From Paracoccus onubensis (lineage in GTDB: Bacteria > Pseudomonadota > Alphaproteobacteria > Rhodobacterales > Rhodobacteraceae), in NCBI RefSeq assembly GCF_003591515.1, contig NZ_QZCG01000005.1, positions 62,001 through 126,000 of the forward strand: a stretch of DNA of 64,000 nucleotides. Direction: 5' to 3'. Below are positions 9,944 through 20,260 of this stretch, piece by piece (the stretch's first letter is position 1; each line of letters starts with the position of its first letter). The notes under the pieces are model-generated. The model saw only the letters and a list, made by a program, of their open reading frames with translations, did no database searches and had not been told where the DNA came from. Position numbers and translations under genes: made by a program.

Positions 9944-11947
9944 ATGGCCATCCCCGACAATGTCGAGACCACTTTCCTGCTTGGCCGCCTGAACTGGGAC
10001 GCCATCCCCCGGGAGCCCATCGTATTGGCGACCTTCGCAGTCGTCCTGCTTGGCGGGCTTGCGATGCTGGCCCTGCTGACCCGTTACCGGTTATGGGGAT
10101 GGCTGTGGCGCGAATGGTTCACCTCGGTCGATCACAAGAAGATCGGGATCATGTATATGGTGCTGGGCCTGGTGATGTTCGTGCGCGGTTTCGCCGATGC
10201 GATCATGATGCGGCTGCAGCAGGTCATGGCGTTCAACGGCTCGGAAGGCTATCTGAACGCGCATCACTATGACCAGATCTTCACCGCGCATGGCGTGATC
10301 ATGATCTTCTTCGTGGCGATGCCTTTCGTCACCGGCCTGATGAACTATATCGTACCGCTGCAGATCGGCGCGCGCGACGTTTCCTTCCCTTTCCTGAACA
10401 ATTTCTCGTTCTGGATGACGACGGGCGGCGCGGTGATCGTGATGGCATCGCTGTTCCTGGGCGAATTCGCACAAACCGGCTGGCTGGCCTTTCCGCCGCT
10501 ATCCGGGTTGTCCTATAGTCCGTGGGTCGGTGTGGATTACTATATCTGGGGGCTTCAGGTCGCAGGCGTGGGCACGACGCTGTCGGGGATCAACCTTCTG
10601 GTGACGATCCTCAAGATGCGCGCGCCGGGCATGACCATGATGCGGATGCCGGTCTTCACCTGGACATCCTTCTGCACCAATATCCTGATCGTCGCCTCTT
10701 TCCCGGTCCTGACCGCAACGCTCGTGCTGCTGACGCTGGACCGCTATCTGGGAACGAATTTCTTCACCAACGATCTTGGCGGCAATCCGATGATGTATAT
10801 CAACCTCATCTGGATCTGGGGCCACCCCGAGGTTTATATCCTGATCCTGCCGCTGTTCGGCGTGTATTCGGAAGTCACCTCGACCTTCTCGGGCAAGAAG
10901 CTGTTCGGCTATACCTCGATGGTCTATGCGACGATCTGCATCACCGTTCTCAGCTATCTCGTCTGGCTGCACCATTTCTTTACCATGGGGTCGGGCGCCT
11001 CGGTGAACTCGTTCTTCGGGATCACGACAATGATCATCTCGATCCCGACAGGAGCGAAGATCTTCAACTGGCTGTTCACCATGTATCAGGGCCGGTTGCG
11101 TTTCGAATTGCCGATGATGTGGACAATTGCCTTCATGCTGACCTTTGTGGTGGGGGGAATGACCGGCGTGCTTCTGGCGGTCCCGCCGGCGGATTTCGTC
11201 CTGCATAACTCGCTGTTTCTGGTGGCGCATTTCCACAATGTGATCATCGGCGGGGTGCTGTTCGGCATCTTTGCGGCGATCAATTTCTGGTGGCCCAAGG
11301 CCTTCGGCTACAAGCTGGACGTCTTCTGGGGCAAGGTTTCGTTCTGGTTCTGGGTCGTCGGCTTCTGGGTCGCTTTCATGCCGCTCTATATTCTTGGCCT
11401 GATGGGCGTGACGCGCCGGATGCGGGTTTTCGATGATCCCGGGCTGCAGATCTGGTTCGCCATCGCAGGCTTCGGCGCGGTTCTGATCGCGCTTGGGATT
11501 GCCGCAATGTTCGTGCAATTCGGTGTCTCGATCATGCGCCGGGACCAGAATCGCGACCTGACCGGCGATCCATGGGATGCGCGCTCCCTGGAATGGGCGA
11601 CCTCATCACCGCCCGCCCCCTATAATTTCGCCTTCACGCCGGTGATCCACGGGTTGGATGCCTGGGCCGAGATGAAGGCGCAGAATGCCGCCCGCCCCGA
11701 TGCCCCCTATCTGCCGATCCATATGCCGAAGGGAACCGGCGCGGGGGTGATCCTTGCGGCGCTGTCCACCATCTGCGGGCTGGCGCTTGTCTGGTATATC
11801 TGGTGGCTGGCGGCACTGTCCTTTGCCGCGCTTGTCGTGGCGGCCATTGCCCATACGTTCAATTACGACCGCGATTACCACATCCCCGTCGACGATATCC
11901 GCCGGACCGAGGATGACCGCGCACGCCTGCTGGCACAGGGGGCCTGA
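9944..11947 (+). CDS. cyoB: Cytochrome bo3 ubiquinol oxidase subunit I
   Basis: The catalytic subunit that reduces O2 and pumps protons; 667 residues, about 15 membrane helices. Every key residue of E. coli CyoB is found with a constant offset of +10: quinol site R81, D85, H108, Q111; low-spin haem ligand H116 and H431; high-spin haem H429; CuB ligands H294 (in WGHPEVY, with the cross-linking Y298), H343 and H344; D-channel D145 and E296. The four quinol-site residues identify it as a ubiquinol rather than cytochrome c oxidase. The ATG at 9944 follows a ggag motif. Confidence 0.97.
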   Translation: MAIPDNVETTFLLGRLNWDAIPREPIVLATFAVVLLGGLAMLALLTRYRLWGWLWREWFTSVDHKKIGIMYMVLGLVMFVRGFADAIMMRLQQVMAFNGSEGYLNAHHYDQIFTAHGVIMIFFVAMPFVTGLMNYIVPLQIGARDVSFPFLNNFSFWMTTGGAVIVMASLFLGEFAQTGWLAFPPLSGLSYSPWVGVDYYIWGLQVAGVGTTLSGINLLVTILKMRAPGMTMMRMPVFTWTSFCTNILIVASFPVLTATLVLLTLDRYLGTNFFTNDLGGNPMMYINLIWIWGHPEVYILILPLFGVYSEVTSTFSGKKLFGYTSMVYATICITVLSYLVWLHHFFTMGSGASVNSFFGITTMIISIPTGAKIFNWLFTMYQGRLRFELPMMWTIAFMLTFVVGGMTGVLLAVPPADFVLHNSLFLVAHFHNVIIGGVLFGIFAAINFWWPKAFGYKLDVFWGKVSFWFWVVGFWVAFMPLYILGLMGVTRRMRVFDDPGLQIWFAIAGFGAVLIALGIAAMFVQFGVSIMRRDQNRDLTGDPWDARSLEWATSSPPAPYNFAFTPVIHGLDAWAEMKAQNAARPDAPYLPIHMPKGTGAGVILAALSTICGLALVWYIWWLAALSFAALVVAAIAHTFNYDRDYHIPVDDIRRTEDDRARLLAQGA

Positions 11948-11950
11948 GGA

Positions 11951-12547
11951 ATGAGCACAACTTATTGGGAAACCGAACCGCATCATCACGAGGAAGGCGC
12001 CTCGACCAATATCGGCTTCTGGGTCTATCTGATGAGCGATTGCCTGATGTTCGCGGTGCTTTTCGCGACATTCGGGGTGCTGCATGGTAGTTATGCCGCG
12101 GGGCCGGGACCGCAGGATCTGTTCGATCTGAAACTGGTCGCGGTGAATACGGCGATGCTGCTGCTGTCATCGATCACCTATGGGTTCGCGATGCTGTCCA
12201 TGGCGCAGGGCCACAAATCCGCGACACTTCGCTGGCTTGGGATAACACTGGTCTTCGGGCTGTGCTTTCTGGGGATCGAACTCTACGAATTCAATCACAT
12301 GATCCATGAAGGGGCGGGGCCGCAGCGTTCGGCCTTTCTGTCGGCCTTTTTCACATTGGTGGGCACGCATGGGCTGCATGTCACGTTCGGTTCGCTGTGG
12401 CTGGTGGTGCTGATGGTGCAGGTCGCGCAGCGCGGGCTGATCCCCGCCAACCAAAGGCGGTTGTTATGCCTCAGCCTGTTCTGGCATTTCCTCGACATGA
12501 TCTGGATCGGGGTTTTCACATTGGTCTATCTGCTGGGGGTGATCTGA
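11951..12547 (+). CDS. cyoC: Cytochrome bo3 ubiquinol oxidase subunit III
   Basis: A 198-residue five-helix membrane protein of the COX3/CyoC family, starting with the His-rich stretch EPHHHEEGASTNIGFWVYLMSDC. Conserved features are GIELYEF and the GTHGLHVTFG motif. It starts 3 bases after the cyoB stop, and its TGA overlaps the cyoD ATG by one base (TGATG), so translation is likely coupled. Confidence 0.95.
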   Translation: MSTTYWETEPHHHEEGASTNIGFWVYLMSDCLMFAVLFATFGVLHGSYAAGPGPQDLFDLKLVAVNTAMLLLSSITYGFAMLSMAQGHKSATLRWLGITLVFGLCFLGIELYEFNHMIHEGAGPQRSAFLSAFFTLVGTHGLHVTFGSLWLVVLMVQVAQRGLIPANQRRLLCLSLFWHFLDMIWIGVFTLVYLLGVI

Positions 12548-12915
12548 TGTCGGCACATTCGCAACACTCCGATCACGGGCATGGCAGCTATCGCAGCTAT
12601 CTGACCGGCTTCCTGCTGTCGGTGGTCCTGACCGCGATCCCCTTTGGCCTTGTCATGGCGGGCGGGTTTGAAAACCGGTTCCTGACGGTCGGCGTCGTGA
12701 TTGGATGCGCAGTGATCCAGGTGCTGGTCCATATGGTCTGTTTCCTGCATATGAACAGCCGCGCCGAAGAGGGCTGGACGCTGCTGTCCACCCTGTTCAC
12801 GGTGATTATCGTGGTGATCATGATCGCCGGGTCGCTTTGGGTCATGTTCCACCTGAACACCAATATGATGCCACAGATGGATCACGATCTGCTGCCCGAA
12901 AGGCTGCGGGGGTGA
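12547..12915 (+). CDS. cyoD: Cytochrome bo3 ubiquinol oxidase subunit IV
   Basis: A 122-residue protein with a short polar N-terminus (MSAHSQHSDHGHG) and three hydrophobic helices; HMVCFLHMN is typical of CyoD. The true start is the ATG at 12547 overlapping the cyoC stop; the open frame extends further upstream but that part is antiparallel to cyoC sequence. CyoD is needed for CuB incorporation or assembly in E. coli. Overlaps the next gene by 4 bp (GTGA). Confidence 0.93.
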   Translation: MSAHSQHSDHGHGSYRSYLTGFLLSVVLTAIPFGLVMAGGFENRFLTVGVVIGCAVIQVLVHMVCFLHMNSRAEEGWTLLSTLFTVIIVVIMIAGSLWVMFHLNTNMMPQMDHDLLPERLRG

Positions 12916-13631
12916 CCATCCCGAAATCGCGAAAACGGCGGGGAAAGCTGCTGATCGGGCTGCTGGTGGCCGGGCTTGTGGTGGTGCTGACCGGCCTTGG
13001 TATCTGGCAGGTGCAGCGGCTGGGCTGGAAAACCGATCTGATTGAAAGGGTCGAGGCGCGGCTGGCCGCGCCGGTCAGCGACGCCCCCGGCCCGTCCGTC
13101 TGGCCCGCTCTCGATCAAAAGGCCGATGAATATACCCGGGTCACCGTCACAGGCGAATATCTGCCCGGATCGGACGCGTTGGCGATGGCCGTTACGGAAC
13201 ATGGCGGCGGCTATTGGGTGATGTCTCCGCTGCGCACAGCCGACGGCTGGATCCTTTGGATCAATCGCGGTTTTGTTCCACAGGATCGCAGCGCCCCCGC
13301 CGATCGGCCCTTACCCGATGGCGAACAGCGGATCGCCGGGCTGCTGCGGATGAACCAGCCGGGCGGCGGGTTTCTGCGCAGCAATGATCCCGCCGGCAAT
13401 CGCTGGTATTCGCGGGATGTCGTGGCCCTTTCCACCTCTCGCGGGATTGATGAGGCCGCGCCTTATTTCATCGATGCTGCGCGCGAAAACGGCGACGCTT
13501 TGCCCATCGGCGGGCTGACCGTGGTCACATTCCGCAATGCGCATCTGGGCTATGCGATCACATGGTTCGCTTTGGCTGCCGGGCTGACCGTGGCCAGTTT
13601 CATCTTTCTGCGGCGGGAATGGCGGGGCTGA
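12912..13631 (+). CDS. SURF1/Shy1 family oxidase assembly protein
   Basis: 239 residues from the GTG at 12912, which overlaps the cyoD stop (GTGA). The topology is the SURF1 one: an N-terminal membrane helix (about 12-32, ending GLGIWQVQRLGWK), a large extracytoplasmic domain with the family motifs GYWVMSPL and ILWINRGFVP, and a second helix near the C-terminus (about 213-233). SURF1 proteins help insert haem into subunit I; in Paracoccus denitrificans such genes accompany particular oxidases. No cyoE (haem O synthase) is found beside this operon. The 3' end overlaps the convergent LysR gene by 32 bp. Confidence 0.92.
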   Translation: MTIPKSRKRRGKLLIGLLVAGLVVVLTGLGIWQVQRLGWKTDLIERVEARLAAPVSDAPGPSVWPALDQKADEYTRVTVTGEYLPGSDALAMAVTEHGGGYWVMSPLRTADGWILWINRGFVPQDRSAPADRPLPDGEQRIAGLLRMNQPGGGFLRSNDPAGNRWYSRDVVALSTSRGIDEAAPYFIDAARENGDALPIGGLTVVTFRNAHLGYAITWFALAAGLTVASFIFLRREWRG

Positions 13632-14529
13632 ACTCCTGCGCGATCTGCGCGGTGATCCAGTTGCTGAAGACCTGAAACGGTTTCAGCCCCTGACGGGCGG
13701 CGGGACATGCCAGCCAATAGGCCCCGGTTCCGGGCACGGCGGGGCGCAGGATCGGCTGAAGACGACCGCCGGCAATCTCGATCTGCGCCAGATAATCGGG
13801 CAGAAGCGCCACTCCCAGCCCGGAAATCGCGGCCTGTATCATCATCGAGAACTGATCCATCAGCATTCCGTTGCGGATCGGCACCGCCCCTGCCCCCTGC
13901 CCCTGAAACCAATCCGCCCAGGCGGTCAGCCGGGTTTCCAGTTGCAGCAGCACCAGATCATACAGATCCTCGGCCCGCGCCACCGGATTTGCCCGCAGGA
14001 ATTCCGGCGCGGCGCAAGCGGTGTATCTCTCGTTGAACAGCTTGACATGAACCGCGCCCGGCCAGTCATCCCGCCCGAAATAGATCACCGCGTCGAACCT
14101 TTCGGCATCGAAGCTGAAGGCAGTAAAGCGCGTCGCCAGATTGACCGAAACGCCCGGATTGACCGACAGGAAATCGGGCAGCCTCGGGGCCAGCCAGCGG
14201 GTGCCGAATGTCGGCAGCACGGCAAGGTCCAGAGTACCGCCCTCGGGGTTAGCGATCAGCGACATGCTGGATCGCTGGATCAGGTCAAGCGCCTGCGAAA
14301 TGTCGCGGACATAGCGATGCGCGGCCTCGGTCGGGATCAGCCGCTTGCGATGGCGGATGAAAAGCGGCTGGCCCAGTTGCTGTTCCAGCGACTGGATCAG
14401 GCGGCTGACCGTGCTTTGCGTCAGCGACAGGTCCTGCGCCGCCCCGGTGACCGAACCGTTGCGCATCACCGCATCGAAGGCCATCAGCAGGCTGAGATTG
14501 GGAAGAAAACGTCTTTGCCGCAACTTCAT
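13600..14529 (-). CDS. LysR-type regulator, GcvA/AmpR-like (probable gcdH regulator)
   Basis: A 309-residue LTTR with an N-terminal winged HTH (about 10-68; AAQDLSLTQSTVSRLIQSLE) and a periplasmic-binding-type effector domain. The TRFTAFSFD and GLGVALLPDYL segments place it in the GcvA-like group. It is divergently transcribed from glutaryl-CoA dehydrogenase across 116 bp holding a 6-3-6 dyad, the typical position for the regulator known as GcdR in proteobacteria (inference). Its end overlaps the SURF1 gene. Confidence 0.9.
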   Translation of the reverse strand: MKLRQRRFLPNLSLLMAFDAVMRNGSVTGAAQDLSLTQSTVSRLIQSLEQQLGQPLFIRHRKRLIPTEAAHRYVRDISQALDLIQRSSMSLIANPEGGTLDLAVLPTFGTRWLAPRLPDFLSVNPGVSVNLATRFTAFSFDAERFDAVIYFGRDDWPGAVHVKLFNERYTACAAPEFLRANPVARAEDLYDLVLLQLETRLTAWADWFQGQGAGAVPIRNGMLMDQFSMMIQAAISGLGVALLPDYLAQIEIAGGRLQPILRPAVPGTGAYWLACPAARQGLKPFQVFSNWITAQIAQEFSPAIPAAER

Positions 14530-14597
14530 TCATCCCATACATGAACTAATGCGGATTATCCGATTTTACCACGGGTTGCAAAGCGATATGAGCGACT

Positions 14598-14612
14598 GCA
14601 AGAATATCTTGC
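14598..14612. promoter_or_regulatory. Dyad upstream of gcdH, candidate LysR site
   Basis: gcaagaatatcttgc is a perfect 6-3-6 inverted repeat located 34 bp before the gcdH start, in the only intergenic space between the LysR gene and its presumed target. A smaller dyad, cggattatccg, lies about 40 bp further upstream, nearer the LysR start. Either could be the operator of the LysR protein. Confidence 0.5.
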
Positions 14613-14645
14613 GCGGCGATTGGCCGCCCAAAGGGAGTTAACCGC

Positions 14646-15845
14646 ATGTCCACCAAATCGCATAAAGGCGTGCCCTTCTCGTGGTCGGATCCGTTTCTGC
14701 TTGAGGATCAACTGACCGAAGAAGAGCGGATGATCCGCGATTCCGCTGCCGCCTTCGCTGCAGAAAGCCTCACCCCGCGAGTGCAGGACGCTTATCTGAA
14801 CGAACATACCGACCCGGAAATCTTCCGCGAGATGGGCGCCGCCGGCATGCTGGGCGTCACCGTGGCCGAGGAATATGGCGGCGTCGGCGCCTCTTATGTG
14901 GCCTATGGTCTGGTCGCCCGCGAGATCGAGCGGATCGATTCCGGTTATCGTTCCATGGCGTCGGTGCAGTCGTCGCTGGTGATGTTCCCCATCGAAGCCT
15001 ATGGCAGCGAAGAACAGAAGCGGAAATACCTGCCGAAGCTGGCAAGCGGTGAGTTCATCGGCTGTTTCGGCCTGACCGAACCCGACGCGGGTTCCGATCC
15101 TGCCGGAATGCGCACGCGAGCGGTCAAGACCGATGGCGGTTATCGGCTGACGGGCGCGAAGATGTGGATCTCGAACGCGCCGATTGCCGATGTGTTCGTC
15201 GTCTGGGCGAAATCCGAAGCTCATGACGGCCATGTATGCGGATTCATCCTTGAAAAGGGTATGAAGGGACTTTCCGCACCGAAGATCGAGGGCAAACTCA
15301 GCTTGCGCGCCTCGATCACCGGTGAGATCGTCATGGATAATGTCGAAGTCGGCGAGGATGCTCTGCTGCCGAATGTTCAGGGCATGGGCGGGCCGTTCGG
15401 CTGTCTGAACCGCGCGCGCTACGGCATCAGCTGGGGTGCGATGGGTGCGGCCGAAGACTGCTGGTTCCGCGCCCGCCAATACGGGCTGGACCGGCATCAG
15501 TTCAATCGCCCGCTGGCCGCGACGCAGCTTTTCCAGAAGAAACTGGCCGATATGCAGACCGAAATCGCCCTTGGCCTGCAAGCCAGCCTGCGTGTCGGGC
15601 GGCTGTTCGACGAAGGCAAATTCGCGCCCGAGATGATCTCGATCGTCAAGCGCAACAATTGCGGCAAGGCGCTGGATATCGCCCGGATGGCGCGGGACAT
15701 GCATGGCGGCAATGGCATCCAGATCGAATATCATGTGATGCGCCACGCCCAGAACCTTGAGACTGTGAACACCTATGAGGGCACGCATGACGTCCACGCC
15801 CTGATCCTTGGCCGTGCGCAAACCGGTTTGCAGGCATTCGGCTGA
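14646..15845 (+). CDS. gcdH: Glutaryl-CoA dehydrogenase
   Basis: An acyl-CoA dehydrogenase that oxidatively decarboxylates glutaryl-CoA to crotonyl-CoA in lysine/tryptophan/glutarate degradation. It is 399 residues, the usual length. Motifs: [16 protein letters not shown] in the FAD/substrate region, [16 protein letters not shown], and the catalytic base E378 in [15 protein letters not shown], the sequence context characteristic of GCDH within the acyl-CoA dehydrogenases. The CoA-transferase gene starts 3 bases after its stop, so the pair is an operon. Confidence 0.95.
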   Translation: MSTKSHKGVPFSWSDPFLLEDQLTEEERMIRDSAAAFAAESLTPRVQDAYLNEHTDPEIFREMGAAGMLGVTVAEEYGGVGASYVAYGLVAREIERIDSGYRSMASVQSSLVMFPIEAYGSEEQKRKYLPKLASGEFIGCFGLTEPDAGSDPAGMRTRAVKTDGGYRLTGAKMWISNAPIADVFVVWAKSEAHDGHVCGFILEKGMKGLSAPKIEGKLSLRASITGEIVMDNVEVGEDALLPNVQGMGGPFGCLNRARYGISWGAMGAAEDCWFRARQYGLDRHQFNRPLAATQLFQKKLADMQTEIALGLQASLRVGRLFDEGKFAPEMISIVKRNNCGKALDIARMARDMHGGNGIQIEYHVMRHAQNLETVNTYEGTHDVHALILGRAQTGLQAFG

Positions 15846-15847
15846 CC

Positions 15848-16996
15848 ATGCCTGACGCGCCGCTGAAAGGGGTGAAGGTCGTCGAACTCGCCCGGATCCT
15901 TGCCGGGCCGTGGATTGGCCAAACACTGGCCGATCTGGGGGCCGAGGTCATCAAGGTCGAATCGCCCGAGGGCGACGATACCCGCCGCTGGGGTCCGCCC
16001 TTCATCGACCGCCCCCGCGCCGATGGCACGACCGAACAGGTCGCAGTCTATTTCCACGCCGCCAACCGGGGCAAACGCTCGGTCACCTGCGATTTCCGCG
16101 ACGAACGGGATCTTGCGCGTCTGAAGCGCCTGATCGACAGTGCCGATGTGGTGATCGAGAATTTCAAGCTGGGCGGGTTACGCCGCTACGGGTTGGATTA
16201 TGACACGTTATCGGCCAGCAATCCGGGCCTCGTCTATGCCTCGATCACCGGCTTCGGGCAGGACGGCCCCCGCGCCGCGCAACCGGGCTATGATTTCCTC
16301 ATACAGGGGATGAGCGGCATCATGGATCTGACCGGCGACCCCGGAGGCGAGCCGCAAAAGGTCGGTGTCGCATGGATCGACATTTTCACCGGGCTTTACG
16401 GTGTCATCGCCGTGCAGGCGGGTTTGGCCGAGCGGGCGCGGTCGGGGCGCGGACAGCATATCGACCTGTCGCTGCTGGATTGCGGCGTGGCGGTTCTGGC
16501 CAATCAGGCGACGAATTATCTGTTGGGCGGGACCGTGCCGCACCGTTTAGGCAATGCGCATCCGAATATCGTGCCGTATCAGCTTTTCGCCGCTTCGGAC
16601 GGGCATGCGATCATCGCCTGCGGCAATGACCGGCAATTCACAGCGCTTTGCCGGGCGCTGGGCCTGCCCGATCTGCCCGATGATCCCGATTTCGCCACCA
16701 ATCCCGCCCGCGTCGCCAATCGTGACAGGCTGGTCCCGCTGCTTGCGCAGGCGACCGGGCGGCATACCCGCAAGGAACTGATTTCCCTGCTGGAGGAAGC
16801 GGGCGTTCCCGCCGGGCCGGTCAATGACATCTCGGAAGCGCTGTCCGACCCGCAGATCAAGGCGCGGGGCTTGCAGATCGCGCCAGAGGGCATTCCCGGC
16901 CTGCGCAGCCCGATCCGCTTTTCACGCAGCGATATCGTTACGGAATACGCTTCTCCGGCATTGGGGGAAGGCGCATGGGAATTCGCCGGGAATTAG
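15848..16996 (+). CDS. Family III CoA-transferase (probable glutarate CoA-transferase)
   Basis: A 382-residue CaiB/BaiF-type enzyme. The N-terminus KVVELARILAGPWIGQTLADLGAEVIKVE is the family CoA-binding fold. D149 in PGYDFLIQGMSG matches the position of the catalytic aspartate of family III transferases and racemases. Directly behind gcdH it most plausibly activates glutarate to glutaryl-CoA using succinyl-CoA or another donor, similar to mitochondrial SUGCT (inference from context). Confidence 0.88.
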   Translation: MPDAPLKGVKVVELARILAGPWIGQTLADLGAEVIKVESPEGDDTRRWGPPFIDRPRADGTTEQVAVYFHAANRGKRSVTCDFRDERDLARLKRLIDSADVVIENFKLGGLRRYGLDYDTLSASNPGLVYASITGFGQDGPRAAQPGYDFLIQGMSGIMDLTGDPGGEPQKVGVAWIDIFTGLYGVIAVQAGLAERARSGRGQHIDLSLLDCGVAVLANQATNYLLGGTVPHRLGNAHPNIVPYQLFAASDGHAIIACGNDRQFTALCRALGLPDLPDDPDFATNPARVANRDRLVPLLAQATGRHTRKELISLLEEAGVPAGPVNDISEALSDPQIKARGLQIAPEGIPGLRSPIRFSRSDIVTEYASPALGEGAWEFAGN

Positions 16997-17055
16997 AGGG
17001 CTTGCAGCGGGTGGCCCGGACGGGCGAAACTGGCCGCAACCAACCGGGGCAAGCC

Positions 17056-17619
17056 ATGACTACTCAGCTCGATCAAGTCTTCATCGCCATCGACGCCGCC
17101 AATGCCAAGGATCCCACGCTGGAAGACGGCCAGCCCGCCGCCCTTCTTTACGGCCAAAGGATGACGGCGGAACAGCAGCGCCTGTTTCCGGACGCCTCCG
17201 ATCCGCTGCGCATCGCCTGCCGGGGCCAGCATATCGAACGCTGGCTTTTGCCGCGCCGCGATTTTCCGATGGACCGGGCGGGCTATCTGCAATGGCGTCA
17301 GGAACAGGGCCGCCGCCACGCCGAACGGCTTGCCGGGATCATGGCCGGGGCGGGTTATCCGCAGGATCACATTGACCGCACGCGCAGGATGCTGATGAAA
17401 CAAGGGATCAAGCGCGATGAAGAGGTGCAGGCGCTCGAAGATGTCATCTGCTTCACCTTCATCCGCTGGTATCTGGGCGATTTCGCCGCCGAGCAGCCCG
17501 ACGAAAAGATGCCCCGTATCATCGAGAAAACCACCCGCAAGATGTCTGCCGATGCACGCGCGAAAGCATTGAAGGAATTCGATATCCCCGAAGCCTTCGC
17601 GCCCTATTTCCGCGATTGA
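17056..17619 (+). CDS. DUF4202 family protein
   Basis: 187 residues from the ATG at 17056; the longer open frame from 16975 overlaps the previous gene and lacks similarity to the family. The CRGQHIERWLLPRRDFPMDR segment, with a conserved RxQHxxRW core, and the helical C-terminus identify DUF4202, whose biochemical function is unknown to me. The stop overlaps the ATG of the next gene by one base, so it is translationally coupled to a CbiX-like protein. Confidence 0.82.
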   Translation: MTTQLDQVFIAIDAANAKDPTLEDGQPAALLYGQRMTAEQQRLFPDASDPLRIACRGQHIERWLLPRRDFPMDRAGYLQWRQEQGRRHAERLAGIMAGAGYPQDHIDRTRRMLMKQGIKRDEEVQALEDVICFTFIRWYLGDFAAEQPDEKMPRIIEKTTRKMSADARAKALKEFDIPEAFAPYFRD

Positions 17620-18299
17620 TGCGCCGGGCCGTCATCGTCTCGCATGGCCAGCCCGGCGATCCGGAGCCGCAGCAACGCGCCATCGAGGATCTGGCGGCGC
17701 AGGTCTCGCGGCATGATCCCGGCTGCCCGGTTCTGGGCGCAACCCTTGCCATGCCCGGCGCGCTTGCCGCCACTTGCGATGATGACTGCCTCATCTACCC
17801 GATGTTCATGGCCGAGGGCTGGTTCACCGGTACCGAACTCCCCCGTCGTCTCACCGAAGCCGGCGCCCCTCATGCCCGGATCATGCGCCCTTTCGGCACC
17901 GATCCCGCCCTGCCCGGCCTGATCGTCACCAAGGCAGGACAGGCCGCCGCCGCGGAAGGCTGGCAATCGCAGGAAACCACGCTTCTGCTGACCGCGCATG
18001 GATCGGGGCGCTCGCAGGCCAGCTTTGATATCACCAACAGGCTCGCGGCTGGAATCGCGCCCCGTTTCGCCCGCGTCGTCACCGCTTTCGTCGAACAGAA
18101 GCCCTTCATCGCCGATGCCGCCCACGACCTTGGCCGCGCCGTCAGCCTGCCGCTTTTCGCACTGCAGGCCGATCACGTGCTGAACGATCTGCCCGACGCG
18201 TTGGACAAGGCCGGTTTCACCGGCCCGCGCCTGCCCCCGATCGGCCTTGCCCCAGAAGTTCCGGCACTTATCGCCAAGGCGATCCGCGAGGCAGGCTGA
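17619..18299 (+). CDS. CbiX/SirB-like sirohydrochlorin chelatase family protein
   Basis: A 226-residue protein with two chelatase half-domains. The first begins VIVSHGQPGDPEPQQ and the second LLLTAHGSGRSQASF; the His in each HG(Q/S) motif is the family metal/tetrapyrrole-binding residue. Such proteins insert Co2+, Ni2+ or Fe2+ into sirohydrochlorin or related rings. No other cobalamin or sirohaem gene is near, so the role here is uncertain. The start is taken as the ATG overlapping the DUF4202 stop (TGATG); a TTG three bases earlier is also possible. It ends 2 bp from the convergent fmt stop. Confidence 0.78.
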   Translation: MRRAVIVSHGQPGDPEPQQRAIEDLAAQVSRHDPGCPVLGATLAMPGALAATCDDDCLIYPMFMAEGWFTGTELPRRLTEAGAPHARIMRPFGTDPALPGLIVTKAGQAAAAEGWQSQETTLLLTAHGSGRSQASFDITNRLAAGIAPRFARVVTAFVEQKPFIADAAHDLGRAVSLPLFALQADHVLNDLPDALDKAGFTGPRLPPIGLAPEVPALIAKAIREAG

Positions 18300-18301
18300 C
18301 C

Positions 18302-19195
18302 CTATCCCAATCGCTCGGGCAGCGTCCAGCCGCGCAGCAATTCCCCGGCGCTCATCGGCTTCTTCCCCGCCCGCTGCGCCTGCAGGATCTCGACCGCGCC
18401 CGTACCGCAGGCCACAAGGAACCCTGGCAGCACCTGTCCGGGCCTGCCCTGTCCCTCGGCCAATCTGCTGCGCAGCAGCTTCACCCGCTCGCCACTGATA
18501 TCGCACCACGCACCGGGGAAAGGCGACAGCCCCCTGATCTGGCGATCGACCTCGACCGCAGAGCGGCTCCAATCGATCCGCGCCTCGGATTTGTCAATCT
18601 TGGCGGCATAGGTGACGCCATCCTCCGGTTGCGGCCATGCGGGCATCGGCAATCCGGCCAGAACCTCGGCAATCAACCCGGCCCCCATTTGCGACAGCCG
18701 GTCATGCAGATCCGCCGTGGTCTCTTCCGCCCCGATCCCTGTCCGCGCCTCGGCCAGAACCGGCCCGGTATCCAGCCCTGCCTCCATCTGCATGATCGCC
18801 ACCCCGGTCTCGGCATCGCCCGCAATCACCGCGCGATGGATCGGCGCGGCACCCCGCCAGCGGGGCAGCAGTGACGCGTGGATATTCAGGCAGCCAAATC
18901 GCGGCGCGTCCAGCACCGCCTGCGGCAGGATCAACCCATAGGCAACCACGACCGCCACATCGGCGCGCAGCGCCGTAAACTCCGCCTGCACCCCCTCATC
19001 GCGCAGCCCGGGCGGCACGCGCATCTCAAGTCCCAGTTCATTCGCTGCCGCATGAACCGGCGAGGGCCGAAACTTCTGCCCCCTGCCCGCCTGTCGTGGC
19101 GGTTGCGAATAAACCGCCACGACCTCATGCGCCGCCGCCACCGCATGCAGCGCAGGCACGGAAAAATCCGGAGTTCCCATGAAGATTACCCGCAT
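18302..19195 (-). CDS. fmt: Methionyl-tRNA formyltransferase
   Basis: Transfers the formyl group of 10-formyl-THF to initiator Met-tRNA. The 297-residue protein starts [16 protein letters not shown] and contains the family motifs [20 protein letters not shown] and [13 protein letters not shown]; the C-terminal OB-like domain follows. The start at 19195 was chosen because the Rossmann N-terminus begins there; the open frame continues upstream only through intergenic sequence. The common partner def is not adjacent; instead fmt lies 79 bp downstream of dapA with an intergenic element between. Confidence 0.95.
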   Translation of the reverse strand: MRVIFMGTPDFSVPALHAVAAAHEVVAVYSQPPRQAGRGQKFRPSPVHAAANELGLEMRVPPGLRDEGVQAEFTALRADVAVVVAYGLILPQAVLDAPRFGCLNIHASLLPRWRGAAPIHRAVIAGDAETGVAIMQMEAGLDTGPVLAEARTGIGAEETTADLHDRLSQMGAGLIAEVLAGLPMPAWPQPEDGVTYAAKIDKSEARIDWSRSAVEVDRQIRGLSPFPGAWCDISGERVKLLRSRLAEGQGRPGQVLPGFLVACGTGAVEILQAQRAGKKPMSAGELLRGWTLPERLG

Positions 19196-19199
19196 CTGA

Positions 19200-19265
19200 C
19201 CCCTTCTTCTTTGCATAAATATCTCGGGGGTAAGGAGCGTCAGCGACGAAGGGGGCAGCGCCCCC
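19200..19265 (-). repeat. Interspersed two-part intergenic element, copy B
   Basis: Read on the minus strand: gggggcgctgccccc (19265-19251), 20 bases, then cccccgagatattt (19230-19217) and aaagaagaag (19212-19203). It lies between the dapA stop and the fmt start, in the direction of transcription of both genes, and matches copies at 491-550, 23407-23434 and 37877-37923. Confidence 0.75.
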
Positions 19266-19274
19266 TGCCTGCCC

Positions 19275-20150
19275 TTACAGCAACCCGGCGTGCTCCAACG
19301 CGGCATCGATCCGGCGGCGCGTGGAGTCCTCAAGCGCCACCAGCGGCAGGCGCACCCGCTCATCGCACAGGCCAAGGCGTGACATCGCGTATTTCACACC
19401 GACCAGCCCCGGCTCGATGAAGATCGCGATATGCAGCGGCATCAGCCGGTCCTGATATTCCAGAGCGGTTTTGTAATCGCCGCGCAGCGTCGCCGCCTGA
19501 AATTCGGCGCAAAGCTTCGGCGCGACATTCGCGGTCACGCTGATACAGCCCACCCCGCCATGCGCGTTGAAGCCAAGCGCCGTCGCATCCTCGCCCGACA
19601 GTTGCACGAAATCCGCCCCGCAGGTGATCCGCTGCTGGCTGACCCGTTCCAGCTTGCCGGTCGCGTCCTTGACACCGACGATATTGGGCAATTTCGCCAA
19701 TTCTCCCATCGTCTCAGGCAGCATGTCGATGACCGAACGCGGCGGGATGTTGTAAATGATGATGGGCAGATCGACCGCTTCGGTCAGGGCGGTGAAATGC
19801 GCGATCAGTCCGGCCTGATTTGGCTTGTTGTAATAGGGCGTCACGACAAGCGCGGCATCCGCCCCCACTTCAGCGGCATGGCGGACAAGCCCGATCCCCT
19901 CGCGCGTCGAGTTCGACCCCGCCCCGGCGATCACCGGAATCCGGCCCGCCGCGGTCTTCACGACCTCTTCCACGACGATGCGGTGTTCGTCATGCGTCAG
20001 CGTCGGGCTTTCGCCCGTAGTCCCGACGGGCACAAGCCCGTTGCTGCCCTGTTCGATATGCCATTCGACCAGCTTCTTCAGCGTGTCCAGATCCAGTTCG
20101 CCGTCCGCTGTGAACGGCGTGACGAGGGCGGGCATCGACCCTTTGAACAT
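19275..20150 (-). CDS. dapA: 4-hydroxy-tetrahydrodipicolinate synthase
   Basis: Condenses pyruvate with aspartate semialdehyde, the first committed step to diaminopimelate and lysine. 291 residues, with residues in exact E. coli register: Schiff-base lysine K161 (VGVKDATG), Y133 (IYNIPPR), and T44/T45 in GTTGESP. The ATG at 20150 is preceded on the minus strand by ggag. Divergent from slt. Confidence 0.97.
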   Translation of the reverse strand: MFKGSMPALVTPFTADGELDLDTLKKLVEWHIEQGSNGLVPVGTTGESPTLTHDEHRIVVEEVVKTAAGRIPVIAGAGSNSTREGIGLVRHAAEVGADAALVVTPYYNKPNQAGLIAHFTALTEAVDLPIIIYNIPPRSVIDMLPETMGELAKLPNIVGVKDATGKLERVSQQRITCGADFVQLSGEDATALGFNAHGGVGCISVTANVAPKLCAEFQAATLRGDYKTALEYQDRLMPLHIAIFIEPGLVGVKYAMSRLGLCDERVRLPLVALEDSTRRRIDAALEHAGLL

Positions 20151-20260
20151 GACACGCTCCTGTTAAGATTCCATGAAGTCGCGCGAACCTAATCCCATCG
20201 GAACGTCTTGCCAAGGATGTGAATTGCGCTTTCCTCGCAAGACTGTGACACAGGGAAGTG

